From the NCBI RefSeq assembly GCF_014207705.1, contig NZ_JACHIU010000001.1, forward strand, positions 5,696,501 through 5,760,500: a DNA stretch of 64,000 nt. Direction: 5' to 3'. Numbering within the stretch: position 1 is the first letter of the stretch; every line of letters starts with the position of its first letter. Below the pieces are notes generated by a model that saw only the letters and a program-made list of their open reading frames with translations, was not told the DNA's origin and ran no database searches. Source of the DNA: Sphaerisporangium rubeum. GTDB taxonomy: Bacteria > Actinomycetota > Actinomycetes > Streptosporangiales > Streptosporangiaceae. A program made the translations under genes and the position numbers. Below, piece by piece: positions 26,713 through 36,036 of the stretch.

Positions 26713-28422
26713 TCAGTCGGGGGACTGTGTGTCGGCGATGTCCGCGGAGTCGGCCGGGGCCTCCTCCGGGGACGAGGCGCGCAGCCAGCGGCAACCGTAC
26801 GGGGCCATGTCGAACCTCGTGCGGCCGTCCGAGGGGACCTTCACGGTGCCTTCGATGAGGAGGTCGGTCAGGACCTCGTCCTCGTCGAGGCCCTCGATGA
26901 GGACTTCGCAGGTGACGTCCTGGCCGGAGAAGTTGTGCAGGACCACCATGGTCTCGCCGTCGATGTCGGCGCGGTGGGCCAGGACGGCGGGGGTGCCGCT
27001 GTCGAGGACCTGGTAGTCGCCCCAGGCCAGTTCGGGGGTCTCGCGGTAACGCTCGACCAGAGTGCTGATCCAGGTGAGCAGCGAGTCGGGGTCGCGGCGC
27101 TGCGCGCTGACGTTGACGTTCTTCGGGCCGAAGCGGCCTTCGACCAGGGGGACCGGCAGGGAGTCGGCGGTGGAGAAACCGGCGTTGCGGTGCGGGGTCC
27201 ACTGCATGGGGGTGCGGACCGCCTCGCGGCCCTTGAGGCTCAGGTTCTCCCCCATGCCGATCTCCTCGCCGTAGAACATCACGGGAGTGCCGGGGAGGGA
27301 GAACAGCAGGCTGTACACCATCTTGATCCGCCGCATGTCGCCGTCCAGCATCGGCGGCAGCCGGCGGCGCAGGCCACGGCCGTACACCTGCATGTCCTTG
27401 TCCGGGCCGAACGCGTCGAAGACCTCCTGGCGTTCGTCGTCGGTCAGCTTGTCCAGCGTCAGCTCGTCGTGGTTGCGGACGAACGTGGCCCAGTGGCAGT
27501 CCTTCGGCGGCGCCGGCCGTTCGCGCAGCGCCTCGGCGAGCGGGCTCGCGTCCTCGCGCGCCAGCGACAGGTACATGCGCTGCATGCCGATGAAGTCGAA
27601 ACACATGGTGACCTCGTCGCCGAGGTCGTCACCGAAGTACTTGCGCAGGTCGGGGTAGGGCAGGTTGACCTCGCCGAGCAGCATGGCGCCGCCGTTCCTG
27701 CGCTTCATGAACGCGCGCGTCTCCCGCAGGAAGGTGTGCACGTCCGGCAGCTTGCCGTCCCCTTCCTCGGAGTCGCCACCCATGTCCTCGACGAGGAACG
27801 GCACGGCGTCGACGCGGAACCCCGACAGGCCGAGCTCCATCCAGAAACCGAGGATGCGCGCGATCTCGTCACGCACCTCGGGGTTGGCGGTGTTGAGGTC
27901 CGGCTGGAACCGGTAGAACCGGTGGTAGTAGTACTGTCCGCTGCCTTCGTCGAACTCCCAGAGGCTGTCCTCCTCGTCGGGGAACACGACGCCGCTCGGG
28001 TCGTCCGGCTCGGGTTTGTCCGACCAGATGTACCAGTCGCGGTACGTGGAGTCCTTACTGGACCGCGCGTCCTTGAACCACGGGTGCTCGTCGGAGGTGT
28101 GGTTCACGACGAGGTCGGCGATGACCTTGATGCCGCGGTCGGCCGCGACCCGCATGAACTCCACGAAGTCCCCGAGAGTGCCGAGCCGGGGGTCGATGTT
28201 GTAGAAGTCGGTGATGTCGTACCCGTCGTCCCGGTCGGGACTCGGGAAGAACGGCATCAGCCAGATACAGGTGACGCCGAGCCGGTCGAGATGGTCGACG
28301 TGCTGCGCCAGGCCGCGGAAGTCTCCGATGCCGTCGCCGTTGCCGTCGGCGTAGGTCTCGACGTCAAGGCAGTAGATGACGGCGTTCTTCCACCATACGT
28401 CCGAGGTCGTGCTCAGTCTCAT
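26713..28422 (-). CDS. GH13 alpha-amylase-family protein, trehalose synthase-like
   Basis: A 569-residue TIM-barrel glycosidase. Conserved GH13 regions are DLVVNHTS (I), GFRVDAVP (II, nucleophile Asp), LLGEV (III, acid Glu) and VRNHDELTL (IV, Asp). The sequence follows trehalose synthase (TreS, GH13_16) closely, with VIYCLDVETYADGNGDGIGD near the N terminus and VRTPMQWTPHRNAGFSTAD further on. TreS isomerises maltose and trehalose in the glycogen/trehalose cycle. No maltokinase fusion or treY/Z/glgE neighbour is present, so hydrolase activity is also possible. ATG 28422 has no good ribosome-binding site. The 270-base gap downstream shows nothing recognisable. Confidence 0.85.
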   Translation of the reverse strand: MRLSTTSDVWWKNAVIYCLDVETYADGNGDGIGDFRGLAQHVDHLDRLGVTCIWLMPFFPSPDRDDGYDITDFYNIDPRLGTLGDFVEFMRVAADRGIKVIADLVVNHTSDEHPWFKDARSSKDSTYRDWYIWSDKPEPDDPSGVVFPDEEDSLWEFDEGSGQYYYHRFYRFQPDLNTANPEVRDEIARILGFWMELGLSGFRVDAVPFLVEDMGGDSEEGDGKLPDVHTFLRETRAFMKRRNGGAMLLGEVNLPYPDLRKYFGDDLGDEVTMCFDFIGMQRMYLSLAREDASPLAEALRERPAPPKDCHWATFVRNHDELTLDKLTDDERQEVFDAFGPDKDMQVYGRGLRRRLPPMLDGDMRRIKMVYSLLFSLPGTPVMFYGEEIGMGENLSLKGREAVRTPMQWTPHRNAGFSTADSLPVPLVEGRFGPKNVNVSAQRRDPDSLLTWISTLVERYRETPELAWGDYQVLDSGTPAVLAHRADIDGETMVVLHNFSGQDVTCEVLIEGLDEDEVLTDLLIEGTVKVPSDGRTRFDMAPYGCRWLRASSPEEAPADSADIADTQSPD

Positions 28423-28496
28423 GCGCCGCGACTACCCAGCGGCACGCCGGACTATCGGACCATTTCGCCACTACGCCACGTACGTGGAAAGCAGTC

Positions 28497-28526
28497 GGGC
28501 CCGCACCGGCGAGGCGGCACGGGCCC
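28497..28526 (-). terminator. Probable terminator of the cold-shock gene
   Basis: Seven-bp arms GGGCCCG (28497-28503) and CGGGCCC (28520-28526), 15 bases past the csp stop, with partial inner pairing. Confidence 0.5.
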
Positions 28527-28540
28527 AGACGGAACGAACG

Positions 28541-28744
28541 TCAGAGGATCGTGACCTCTTCGGCCTGGGGCCCCTTGGCCCCCTGGACGGTCACGTAAGC
28601 GACGCGCTGGTTCTCGTCCAGGCTGCGGTAGCCACGGCCGCTGATAGCGGAGTAGTGCACGAACACGTCGGCACCACCGTCGTCAGGGGCGATGAAACCA
28701 AAGCCCTTCTCGGCGTTGAACCACTTGACGGTGCCTTCAGACAA
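28541..28744 (-). CDS. Cold-shock domain protein, CspA family
   Basis: Small single-stranded nucleic-acid-binding protein (67 residues, exactly family size) acting as an RNA chaperone. RNP1 is KGFGFI and RNP2 is [22 protein letters not shown] at the N terminus is diagnostic. The start is TTG 28744 with GGGAG seven bases upstream. The longer frame to 28930 is leader, not protein. A good promoter at 28927-28955 predicts an mRNA leader of about 175 bases, a common feature of csp mRNAs that refold with temperature. Confidence 0.94.
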   Translation of the reverse strand: MSEGTVKWFNAEKGFGFIAPDDGGADVFVHYSAISGRGYRSLDENQRVAYVTVQGAKGPQAEEVTIL

Positions 28745-28926
28745 CTGCTTTCTCCCTGGTATGGGGTGACACACCGGGTCGCCAGGTCGGCGACGCGGGG
28801 CTGCGCGGCGGAACGAACCGGCTCGCCGTGGCAGCCACGGTGGCGCCGGATCGCGACCGCACGTCAGGAAACTTCCCGCGAGCGTTTGGTAATGCCGAAC
28901 GAGAGAACCACGACCGCAACAGCACG

Positions 28927-28955
28927 ACAATAACCCCTCGCACCTCCGATCACAA
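28927..28955 (-). promoter_or_regulatory. Sigma-70-type promoter of the cold-shock gene
   Basis: On the minus strand, TTGTGA (28955-28950) and TATTGT (28932-28927) with a 17-base spacer. Transcription would begin near 28920, leaving a long 5' leader to the TTG start at 28744. Confidence 0.6.
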
Positions 28956-29056
28956 ACGGGTTACGCGTGTCTTGACCTCCCGAGTTTCACGCTCGCGACC
29001 GGCAAAAGACAGGACGCCTCCGCCACGTTTCGTCCTACCCAGGTGACCCGCTGTCG

Positions 29057-30178
29057 TCACTCCTTGTCATCGCTCTGCGCGTCCATTTCGCGCAGCACCC
29101 GCGAGGCGACGCCGAAGGCCGCGTTGGCCGCCGGGACGCCGCAGTAGACCGCCGTCTGGAGCAGCACCTCCGCGATCTCGTCGGGGGTCAGGCCGACCCG
29201 CAGCGCGGCACGCACATGCAGGGCCAGCTCGTCCAGGTGGCCCCGCGCGACCAGAGCGGTGAGCGTGATGACGCTGCGGGTGCGGCGGTCCAGTCCCGGC
29301 CGGATCCAGATGTCCCCCCAGGCGTACCGGGTGATGAACTCCTGGAAGTCGGCGGTCAGGCCGGAGGCCGCGCCGGACGCCAGGGCCCGGTCGACGTACT
29401 CCTCCCCCAGCACCTCGCGGCGGGCCTTCATGCCGCGGCCGTGGCCGAGGAAACGCGACATCAGCCCGGCCACCACGGCGGGCCGCTCGACGTTGGCCAG
29501 GTGCGCGGCCTCCGGCACCACGGCGAGCCGCGCACCGGGGATGCCTTCGCCGAGCAGTTCGGCGTGCTCGATCGGGGTGGCCGGGTCGCGGTCCCCCGCG
29601 ATCACCAGGGTGCGCGCGGTGACCCGGGGCAGGTGGTCGCGCAGGTCGTACGTGGCGAGCGCGTCGCAGGCCAGCGCGTACGACTCGGCGTCGGTGCCGA
29701 GCAGGGACGACTGCATCGGCTCGGCCACCGCGGACTCCGCGCCGTGGGTGAACCAGCGCGCGGTCACCATGCCGGCCAGCCATCCCATGCCTTCGGCCCG
29801 CACCCGCGCGGCCCGCTGCCGCCAGGTCGCCGGGTCGCCGAACCGCGCGGAGGTGCAGCACAGAACGAGCTCCGACACCCGTCCGGGGTGGTTCACCGCG
29901 ATGGACAGGGCGACGGCGCCGCCGAACGAGACGCCGCCGACGGCGAACCTGCCGGGACCGGCGAGGGCCAGCACGGCGTCGGCGACGTCGGCGACGCCGA
30001 ACGGCTCCGTGGCCGCGGGTGAGGCGCCGTGGCCCGGCAGGTCGTACCGCAGGACCCGCCAGGTGCGGGCCAGCTCGGGGATCTGGGGGTCCCACAGGTG
30101 CGTCGTCGTGCCGAGGGAGGGACCGAGCACCAGCAGGGGTGCGTCGTCGGGCCCGTCGATCCGGTGGCGCAGCTCCAC
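29057..30178 (-). CDS. pcaL: 3-oxoadipate enol-lactonase / 4-carboxymuconolactone decarboxylase fusion
   Basis: Bifunctional enzyme of the protocatechuate branch of the beta-ketoadipate pathway, 373 residues. The N-terminal alpha/beta hydrolase (PcaD, about 1-250) has nucleophile Ser84 in GGVSFGGAV, with the acid in AGDRDPATP and the His in PEAAHLANVE. The C-terminal decarboxylase (PcaC, about 255-365) has RALASGAASGLTADFQEF and VGLTPDEIAEVLLQTAVYCG. The fusion is standard in actinomycetes. GTG 30178 is preceded by AAGGAG at 5 bases. It follows pcaB by 53 bases on the same strand. Confidence 0.95.
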   Translation of the reverse strand: MELRHRIDGPDDAPLLVLGPSLGTTTHLWDPQIPELARTWRVLRYDLPGHGASPAATEPFGVADVADAVLALAGPGRFAVGGVSFGGAVALSIAVNHPGRVSELVLCCTSARFGDPATWRQRAARVRAEGMGWLAGMVTARWFTHGAESAVAEPMQSSLLGTDAESYALACDALATYDLRDHLPRVTARTLVIAGDRDPATPIEHAELLGEGIPGARLAVVPEAAHLANVERPAVVAGLMSRFLGHGRGMKARREVLGEEYVDRALASGAASGLTADFQEFITRYAWGDIWIRPGLDRRTRSVITLTALVARGHLDELALHVRAALRVGLTPDEIAEVLLQTAVYCGVPAANAAFGVASRVLREMDAQSDDKE

Positions 30179-30231
30179 GCCGACTCCTTCGATCGTCTTG
30201 GGGGGTGACGGCCGGGACGCCGCCGCCGCGC

Positions 30232-31401
30232 TCAGGCGGGGCTCGCCCGGTACTCTTCCAGCGCACGGGCCACAAGATCACCGGACGCGCCGAGTCCGCC
30301 GTCCAGCGCACCGGTGATCTTCATGTTGGCCCGCATGCGGTCCGCGGACACCCTCAGCCCGGCGCACAGCTCCGCCGCCGTCTCCGCCGCGCCGCCGGTC
30401 AGGCGCAGGCACTCGCGCAGCGGCAGCCACTCGGCGTGCCACGCGCCGGTCGGCCGTTCGTGTGCCGAGATGAGGGATGTGTGGAGAATCTGGGACAGTG
30501 CGGGGACCTGAGCGGCGGCCGAGGCGACGAGGACCGACAGCACGGGGTTGCGTTTGTGCGCCATCGCCGACGACCCGCCGCGACCAGGAGCGGGGGGTTC
30601 CTCCAGTTCCGCCACCTCGTCCTGGGTCATCAGGGTCACGTCCGCCGCGATCTTCCCCAGCGCTCCGGTCGTGGTGGCGAGCGCGGCGCCGAGGGCCGCC
30701 ACGGGGGTGCGGCGGGTGTGCCAGGGGGTGGCCGGGGTCGCGAGGCCCAGCTCCGCCGCGTACGCCTCGATGAGGCCCGCGGGGCCGAGCCCTTCGAGGG
30801 TGCCGGCCGCGCCGCCGAGCTGCACCGGGGGGTGGGTGCGGCGCAGCATGTCGCGCGCGTCCAGGACCAGGAGCAGCCAGTTGGCGGCTTTCAGGCCGAA
30901 CGTGATGGGGACGGCGTGTTTGCCGAGGGTGCGGCCCGGCATGGGGGTCGCCACGTGGTCGGCGGTGATGATGGCCAGCGCGTCGAGCACGCGCCGCAGG
31001 TCGGCCAGGATGACGTCCCTGGCTCTGGCGGCCGTCAGCATCAGCGCCGTGTCGACGATGTCCTGACTTGTCGCGCCATGGTGGAGGTACGCGGCGGCGT
31101 CTCCCCCCGGCGCGCGCAGCCGGGCCAGCAGCGGCACGACCGGGTTCCCCGCCGCGCGTGCGCGGTGCGCCAGGTCGGCCACGTCGATGCCGGCCGCCGC
31201 GCACAGCCGGGTGACGGCCTCCCCGGCGCCGCGCGGCAGCACCCCGAGGCGTTCCTGGGTCCGCGCGAGCGCCGCCTCGGCGTCCAGCATCGCGCGCAGG
31301 AACGCACGCTCCGTGGTGACCGACTCGACGGCCGTGCCGGCGCGGACCGGTGAGAACAGACCGGCGTCCGGGTCGGGGAGGTGCGGTGGCTCGGCGTGCA
31401 C
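30232..31401 (-). CDS. pcaB: 3-carboxy-cis,cis-muconate cycloisomerase
   Basis: Fumarase/argininosuccinate lyase superfamily enzyme that lactonises 3-carboxymuconate in protocatechuate catabolism, 389 residues. The superfamily signature is GSSAMAHKRNP; earlier motifs are GNPVVPLL and HHGATSQDIVDTAL. GTG 31401 has GAGGAA upstream at suitable spacing. It is first in an operon with pcaL. Protocatechuate 3,4-dioxygenase (pcaGH) and the later pathway genes are not in the window. A PcaR-type regulator is likewise absent. It diverges from mrpA across 143 bases that must hold both promoters. Confidence 0.94.
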   Translation of the reverse strand: MHAEPPHLPDPDAGLFSPVRAGTAVESVTTERAFLRAMLDAEAALARTQERLGVLPRGAGEAVTRLCAAAGIDVADLAHRARAAGNPVVPLLARLRAPGGDAAAYLHHGATSQDIVDTALMLTAARARDVILADLRRVLDALAIITADHVATPMPGRTLGKHAVPITFGLKAANWLLLVLDARDMLRRTHPPVQLGGAAGTLEGLGPAGLIEAYAAELGLATPATPWHTRRTPVAALGAALATTTGALGKIAADVTLMTQDEVAELEEPPAPGRGGSSAMAHKRNPVLSVLVASAAAQVPALSQILHTSLISAHERPTGAWHAEWLPLRECLRLTGGAAETAAELCAGLRVSADRMRANMKITGALDGGLGASGDLVARALEEYRASPA

Positions 31402-31544
31402 GGAGATTTCCTCGCATCGTCACGAGACGGACACCGGGTGGTCCCGGCGGCGGCTCATATTCTGCCTGATCCGGCCGCCGGGTACACCAGGCGGTCACCG
31501 GTTCCGGCGGTGTCCCCGCTCACGGGGCCGGGTAGGAGCCACCG

Positions 31545-34265
31545 GTGATCGTTTTCGTCGCGCTCGTCTCGATGAGCGCGCTGGCCGTCGCGGCTCCTGT
31601 CCTGGCCCGGCGCCTCGGCAGGAACGCCGGCTACGTGATCGCGGCGGGCTTCGTCGCGGTGGCGGCGCTGCTTTCCACGGAGTGGCCGGACGTCCTGGCC
31701 GGACGTCCCCCCGGCGTGTCGTGGCCGTGGCTCCCCGCGCTCGGTGTGTCCTTCACGCTGCGGCTCGACGGGCTGGCCTCCCTGTTCTGCCTGCTGGTGC
31801 TCGTCGTGGGTGCGCTGATCATGGCGTACTGTCCCCGCTACCTGACGCCGGACGGCCGCCACGGCGAGATCTACTTCCTGCTGACCGCGTTCGGCGGCGC
31901 GATGTTCGGCCTGGTGCTCGCCGGGGACCTGGTCCTGCTGCTGGTGTTCTGGGAGACGACCAGCATCCTGTCGTTCTTCCTGATCGCGAGCGCCGGCGGC
32001 AAAGGCGAGCGGCCCGCCACGCGGGCCCTGCTCGTCACCGGCGCGGGTGGGCTGGCCCTGCTGCTCGCGGTGGTGCTGATCGCGGCCACCGTGGGGAGCA
32101 CCGACATCGAGACCGTGCTCGCGGCACGGCTACGGGTGCTCGCCTCGCCGGTGGCGCCGGCGATCGGGGGACTGCTGATCCTCGCGGCGTTCACCAAGTC
32201 GGCGCAGGTGCCGTTCCACTTCTGGCTGCCCGGCGCGATGGTGGCCATCACCCCGGTCAGCGCCTACCTGCACGCGGCGACCATGGTGAAGGCCGGCATC
32301 TACCTGCTGACCCGGTTCTCCACGCTGTTCGCGGGCCGTACGGGCTGGGCCCTGGTGCTGATCGGCACCGGCCTGGTCACCGCTCTGCTCGGCGCCGTGC
32401 TGGCGCTGCGTGAACACGACCTCAAGGCGCTGCTGGCCTACTCCACGGTCAGCCAGCTCGGCCTGCTGGTCGCCGCGATCGGCGTCGGCACGACGGTCGC
32501 GCTGGCGGCGGCGATCCTGCACACGTTCGCGCACGCGCTGTTCAAGGCGACCCTGTTCATGCTGGTCGGCATCATCGACCGGGAGGCGGGGAGCCGCGAC
32601 ATCCGGCGGCTGTCGGGACTGATGCGGGTCATGCCGGTCACCGCCACGTTGACCGGTCTCGCCGGACTGTCGCTCGCGGGGGTCGCGCCGCTGATCGGGT
32701 TCGTGAGCAAGGAGTCGCTGTTCCAGGGGTTCGCCGGCGCGCGCGTCTTCCCCGGCAGCGGTGTGGTCACCGGTGCGCTCGCGGTGGCCGCGTCGGCGCT
32801 GACGTTCAGCTACGGCGTGCGCATCTTCTACGGCGCGTTCGCCGGGCCCACGCTGCAACGGCTGTACGAGCCCTCCTGGGCCTTCCTCGCGCCTGCGGCG
32901 GTGGCCGCGGTGGCGGGTACGGTGCTCGGCCCCGCGGTGACGGTGCTGAACCCGTTGGTGCGGCGGGCCACGCTCGACGTCGAGCCGTGGGAGCGTCCGC
33001 CGCACTTCTCGCTGTGGCACGGCTTCAGCGCCGAACTGCTCATGTCCGGCGTCACCATCGGGATCGGCCTCGTGCTTTTCCTGGCGCGTGCGCCGGTCGA
33101 CAGAGCGCTGCAACGCCTACCTTCGCCGGTCGGCGAGAAGGTGTTCGACAGCATCCACCAGGCATTGATCAGGCTGGGGAACGTGGTCGGCCGACCGGAC
33201 CGCAGGGACTCGGTGGCGGCGTTCCTCGCGCGTCCGGTGGCCGGGGTCGTGCTGCTCGGCGCGGCCGGCCTGGTGCTGCTCGGCGCGCCGCCGGACCTCA
33301 GGGTGGCGGACGGGCCGGCGGACCGGGTGGTGCTCGCGCTGCTCACGGCCTCGGTCATCGGGGTGGCGGCGGCGCGTTCCGCGCTGGCGGCGGTGGCGCT
33401 GCTCGGCGCGGTGGGGCTGGTCGTGACGGTGTGGTTCCTGCTCGCCGGTGGACCGGACGTGGCGCTGACGTTGCTGCTGGTGGAGATCCTCACCGCGATG
33501 ATCGCGGCGTTCGTGCTGCGTGACCTGCCGCGCCGCTTCCCCCGCACCACGCGCCGCGTGCGTCTCGCCGCCGGGGTGGCGGCGGCTCTCGCCGGGCTCG
33601 CCGCGGCGACCGGCACGGCGGCGCTGACCGGTCGCGGCGAGCCGTCGGCCGCCGGGGAGTTCTTCCTGCGGGCCGCCGAGCCGCGGACCGGTGGACGCAA
33701 CGTCGTGAACACCATCCTGGTGGACTTCCGCGGCCTGGACACCCTCGGTGAGACGAGCGTGCTCGCCGCCGCCGCGCTCGGTCTGCTGCTCCTCCCCGGC
33801 GTGGCCCGCGCGCGGGCCGGCCTCGGTCCCGGGCCGGTGCTCGGGCCGGCCCGCCGCCTGTTCGTGCCGGTCATCGGGGTGCTGTCGGCCTACCTGTTCC
33901 TGCGTGGCCACAACGAGCCAGGCGGGGGGTTCGCCGCCGCGCTGGTCGGCGGCATCGCGATCGCGTTCGGCGCGCTGGTCGGCCACCGGAGCCGCGTCGG
34001 CCCGCCGCGTTCGCGGGCCATGCCGTTCCTGTCGGCCGGTCTGCTGCTCTGCTCGGCGGTGGGCCTGTTCGCCATGGCGCTCGGCGGCCCGTTCCTCACC
34101 CCGCTCACGGCGACCTTCACCGTGCCGCCATTCGGCGCCGTGGGGCTCTCCTCGTCGCTGCTGTTCGACCTCGGGGTGTACCTGCTGGTGTTCGGCCTGC
34201 TGGTCACGGCCGTCGGCAGGCTCGGCGGCGAGATGAGCGTGGCGAGCGAGGTGAGCGCGCGGTGA
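31545..34265 (+). CDS. mrpA: Mrp Na+/H+ antiporter subunit A (fused A/B)
   Basis: Largest subunit of the hetero-oligomeric Mrp antiporter, 906 residues, homologous to the proton-pumping NuoL subunit of complex I. The N-terminal region is NuoL-like (FWETTSILSFFLI, HAATMVKAGIYLL, LAYSTVSQLGLL, HALFKATLFMLVG). The C-terminal part carries the MrpB-like segment (TILVDFRGLDTLGE, LFLRGHNEPGGGF), so no separate mrpB gene is needed, as is usual in actinobacteria. GTG 31545 has TAGGAG six bases upstream. First gene of a six-gene operon whose stop overlaps the next start (GTGA). Exports sodium, contributing to alkali and salt tolerance. Confidence 0.96.
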   Translation: MIVFVALVSMSALAVAAPVLARRLGRNAGYVIAAGFVAVAALLSTEWPDVLAGRPPGVSWPWLPALGVSFTLRLDGLASLFCLLVLVVGALIMAYCPRYLTPDGRHGEIYFLLTAFGGAMFGLVLAGDLVLLLVFWETTSILSFFLIASAGGKGERPATRALLVTGAGGLALLLAVVLIAATVGSTDIETVLAARLRVLASPVAPAIGGLLILAAFTKSAQVPFHFWLPGAMVAITPVSAYLHAATMVKAGIYLLTRFSTLFAGRTGWALVLIGTGLVTALLGAVLALREHDLKALLAYSTVSQLGLLVAAIGVGTTVALAAAILHTFAHALFKATLFMLVGIIDREAGSRDIRRLSGLMRVMPVTATLTGLAGLSLAGVAPLIGFVSKESLFQGFAGARVFPGSGVVTGALAVAASALTFSYGVRIFYGAFAGPTLQRLYEPSWAFLAPAAVAAVAGTVLGPAVTVLNPLVRRATLDVEPWERPPHFSLWHGFSAELLMSGVTIGIGLVLFLARAPVDRALQRLPSPVGEKVFDSIHQALIRLGNVVGRPDRRDSVAAFLARPVAGVVLLGAAGLVLLGAPPDLRVADGPADRVVLALLTASVIGVAAARSALAAVALLGAVGLVVTVWFLLAGGPDVALTLLLVEILTAMIAAFVLRDLPRRFPRTTRRVRLAAGVAAALAGLAAATGTAALTGRGEPSAAGEFFLRAAEPRTGGRNVVNTILVDFRGLDTLGETSVLAAAALGLLLLPGVARARAGLGPGPVLGPARRLFVPVIGVLSAYLFLRGHNEPGGGFAAALVGGIAIAFGALVGHRSRVGPPRSRAMPFLSAGLLLCSAVGLFAMALGGPFLTPLTATFTVPPFGAVGLSSSLLFDLGVYLLVFGLLVTAVGRLGGEMSVASEVSAR

Positions 34266-34582
34266 CGGCGGCCGTCGCGGTGGGGGTCCTGGTCGCCGGT
34301 GGCGTCTACCTGGTCCTGTGTCCGGGGCTGGTGCGCGTCACCTTCGGCTTCGTGCTGCTCGGCCACGCGGTGAACATCCTGCTGGTGACCTCGGGGGGCC
34401 TCACGCGGCGGGCCGCGCCGCTGGCCGGCTCAGGCGACCCGGCACAGATGGCCGACCCGCTGCCGCAGGCGTTCGTGCTCACCGCGATCGTCATCACGTT
34501 CGGCATCACCGTGTACCTGCTCGCGCTCGCCGGGGCCGAGCACCACGGGGAGCCCACCGGCCCTGAGGAGCCTTCCTCGTGA
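34262..34582 (+). CDS. mrpC: Mrp antiporter subunit C
   Basis: A 106-residue, three-helix membrane subunit homologous to NuoK of complex I. RVTFGFVLLGHAVNILLVT and DPLPQAFVLTAIVITFGITV are family signatures, the latter with the conserved LPQALVLTAIVI pattern. It begins at a GTG overlapping the mrpA stop and ends in a GTGA overlap with mrpD, so translation is coupled through the operon. Confidence 0.96.
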   Translation: MTAAVAVGVLVAGGVYLVLCPGLVRVTFGFVLLGHAVNILLVTSGGLTRRAAPLAGSGDPAQMADPLPQAFVLTAIVITFGITVYLLALAGAEHHGEPTGPEEPSS

Positions 34583-36036
34583 TCGGCGCGGCGCTCGTCC
34601 TGCCGACGGCGCTGGCGCTGCCGGCCGCCGGGCTGCTGCTCGCCGTCCCCGGCCGCCGCGCGCTGCACCGCCTGACCGGCGCCGCGGCCGGCGTGGTGGC
34701 GTTGCTGACCGGCGGCGCGCTGCTGGCCGCCACCCTGGACGGCGCGGTTCCCGCGCAGGACGTCGGCGGCTGGGCCGGTCACGGCATCGTGTTCGCCGCC
34801 GACGTCCTCAGCGCGCTCATGGTGTGCGTCAGCGCGGTGCTGGTGCTCGCCGGGCTCGCCATGGCCGCCGCGACCGGCGAGGACGCCGACCCGAGGTTCG
34901 TGCCGCTCGTCCTGCTGCTGTCGGCCGGCATGTACGGCGCGCTGCTCACCGCGGACCTGTTCAACCTGTTCGTGTTCGTCGAGGTCATGCTGGTGCCGTC
35001 GTACGCGCTGCTGGTCATGGGTGGCGGCGCGCGGCGCGTCGCGGCCGGTCGTGTCTACGTGACGGTCAACCTGTTCGCGTCCACGACCCTCCTCGCCGGG
35101 ATCGGCCTGCTGTACGCGGTCACCGGCAGCGTGAACCTCGGTGAGCTGGCCGGTGCGGCGCGGCACAGCGGGGCCGCCGCGGCGGCCGGCGCGGTCGTGC
35201 TGCTGGCGCTGGCGGTCAAGACGGCCGTGGTCCCGCTGCACGGCTGGCTGCCGCGCAGCTACCCCTGCGCGCCGCCTGCCGTCACCGTGCTGTTCTCCGG
35301 CCTGCTCACGAAGATCGGCCTGTACGCGATCATCCGGATCTACGCGGTGGTCTTCGCCGGGGCCCCCGAGGTCCGCTGGGTGATCATGACGGCGGCGCTG
35401 CTGACCATGGTGATCGGCGTCCTCGGCGCCGTCGGCGAGGACACGATGCGGAGCATCCTGGTGTTCCACATGGTCAGCCAGATCGGCTACATCCTGCTCG
35501 GCCTGGCGCTGTTCACCGCTTTCGGGCTGGCCGCCGCGATCTTCTACCTGGCGCAGTACATCCTGGTCAAGGCCGCGCTGCTGGCCTGTGCGGGTGCCGT
35601 CGAGACCACACGCGGCACCGGCAGGCTCGGCGCGCTCGGCGGCGTGGCCTCGGCGGACCCGCTGCTCGCCACGACCTTCATGCTCGCGGCCCTCTCCCTG
35701 GCCGGCCTGCCGCCGTTGTCCGGGTTCGTCGCCAAACTGAGCCTGGTACGCGCGGCCGTCCCCGCCGGGGAGCACCTCGCCGCCGCCACCGCCGTCGCGG
35801 TCAGCCTGATCACCCTGACGTCGATGATCAAGATCTGGAGCGGTGTCTTCCGGGGGACACCCCCTCCCGGTTCCGCACCGCCGCGCGGACGGCTCGCGCT
35901 GACCGCGCCGGCGCTCGCGCTCGCCGTGCCGTCCCTGGTGCTCGGCGCCGGGGCCCAGCCGCTGCTCACGGTCGCCGGCGCGGCCGCGGCCGGGCTCGTC
36001 GACACCTCGGCGTACGTGAGAGCGGTGACACCGTGA
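34579..36036 (+). CDS. mrpD: Mrp antiporter subunit D
   Basis: A 485-residue NuoN/NuoM-like membrane subunit forming part of the ion path. Signature segments are LFNLFVFVEVMLVPSYALLV, ALAVKTAVVPLHGWLPRSYP (with the conserved Lys) and FHMVSQIGYILLGLALF. Starts at a GTG overlapping the mrpC stop. Its last residues, AVTP-stop, are part of a 38-bp unit repeated three times into mrpE. Confidence 0.96.
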   Translation: MIGAALVLPTALALPAAGLLLAVPGRRALHRLTGAAAGVVALLTGGALLAATLDGAVPAQDVGGWAGHGIVFAADVLSALMVCVSAVLVLAGLAMAAATGEDADPRFVPLVLLLSAGMYGALLTADLFNLFVFVEVMLVPSYALLVMGGGARRVAAGRVYVTVNLFASTTLLAGIGLLYAVTGSVNLGELAGAARHSGAAAAAGAVVLLALAVKTAVVPLHGWLPRSYPCAPPAVTVLFSGLLTKIGLYAIIRIYAVVFAGAPEVRWVIMTAALLTMVIGVLGAVGEDTMRSILVFHMVSQIGYILLGLALFTAFGLAAAIFYLAQYILVKAALLACAGAVETTRGTGRLGALGGVASADPLLATTFMLAALSLAGLPPLSGFVAKLSLVRAAVPAGEHLAAATAVAVSLITLTSMIKIWSGVFRGTPPPGSAPPRGRLALTAPALALAVPSLVLGAGAQPLLTVAGAAAAGLVDTSAYVRAVTP

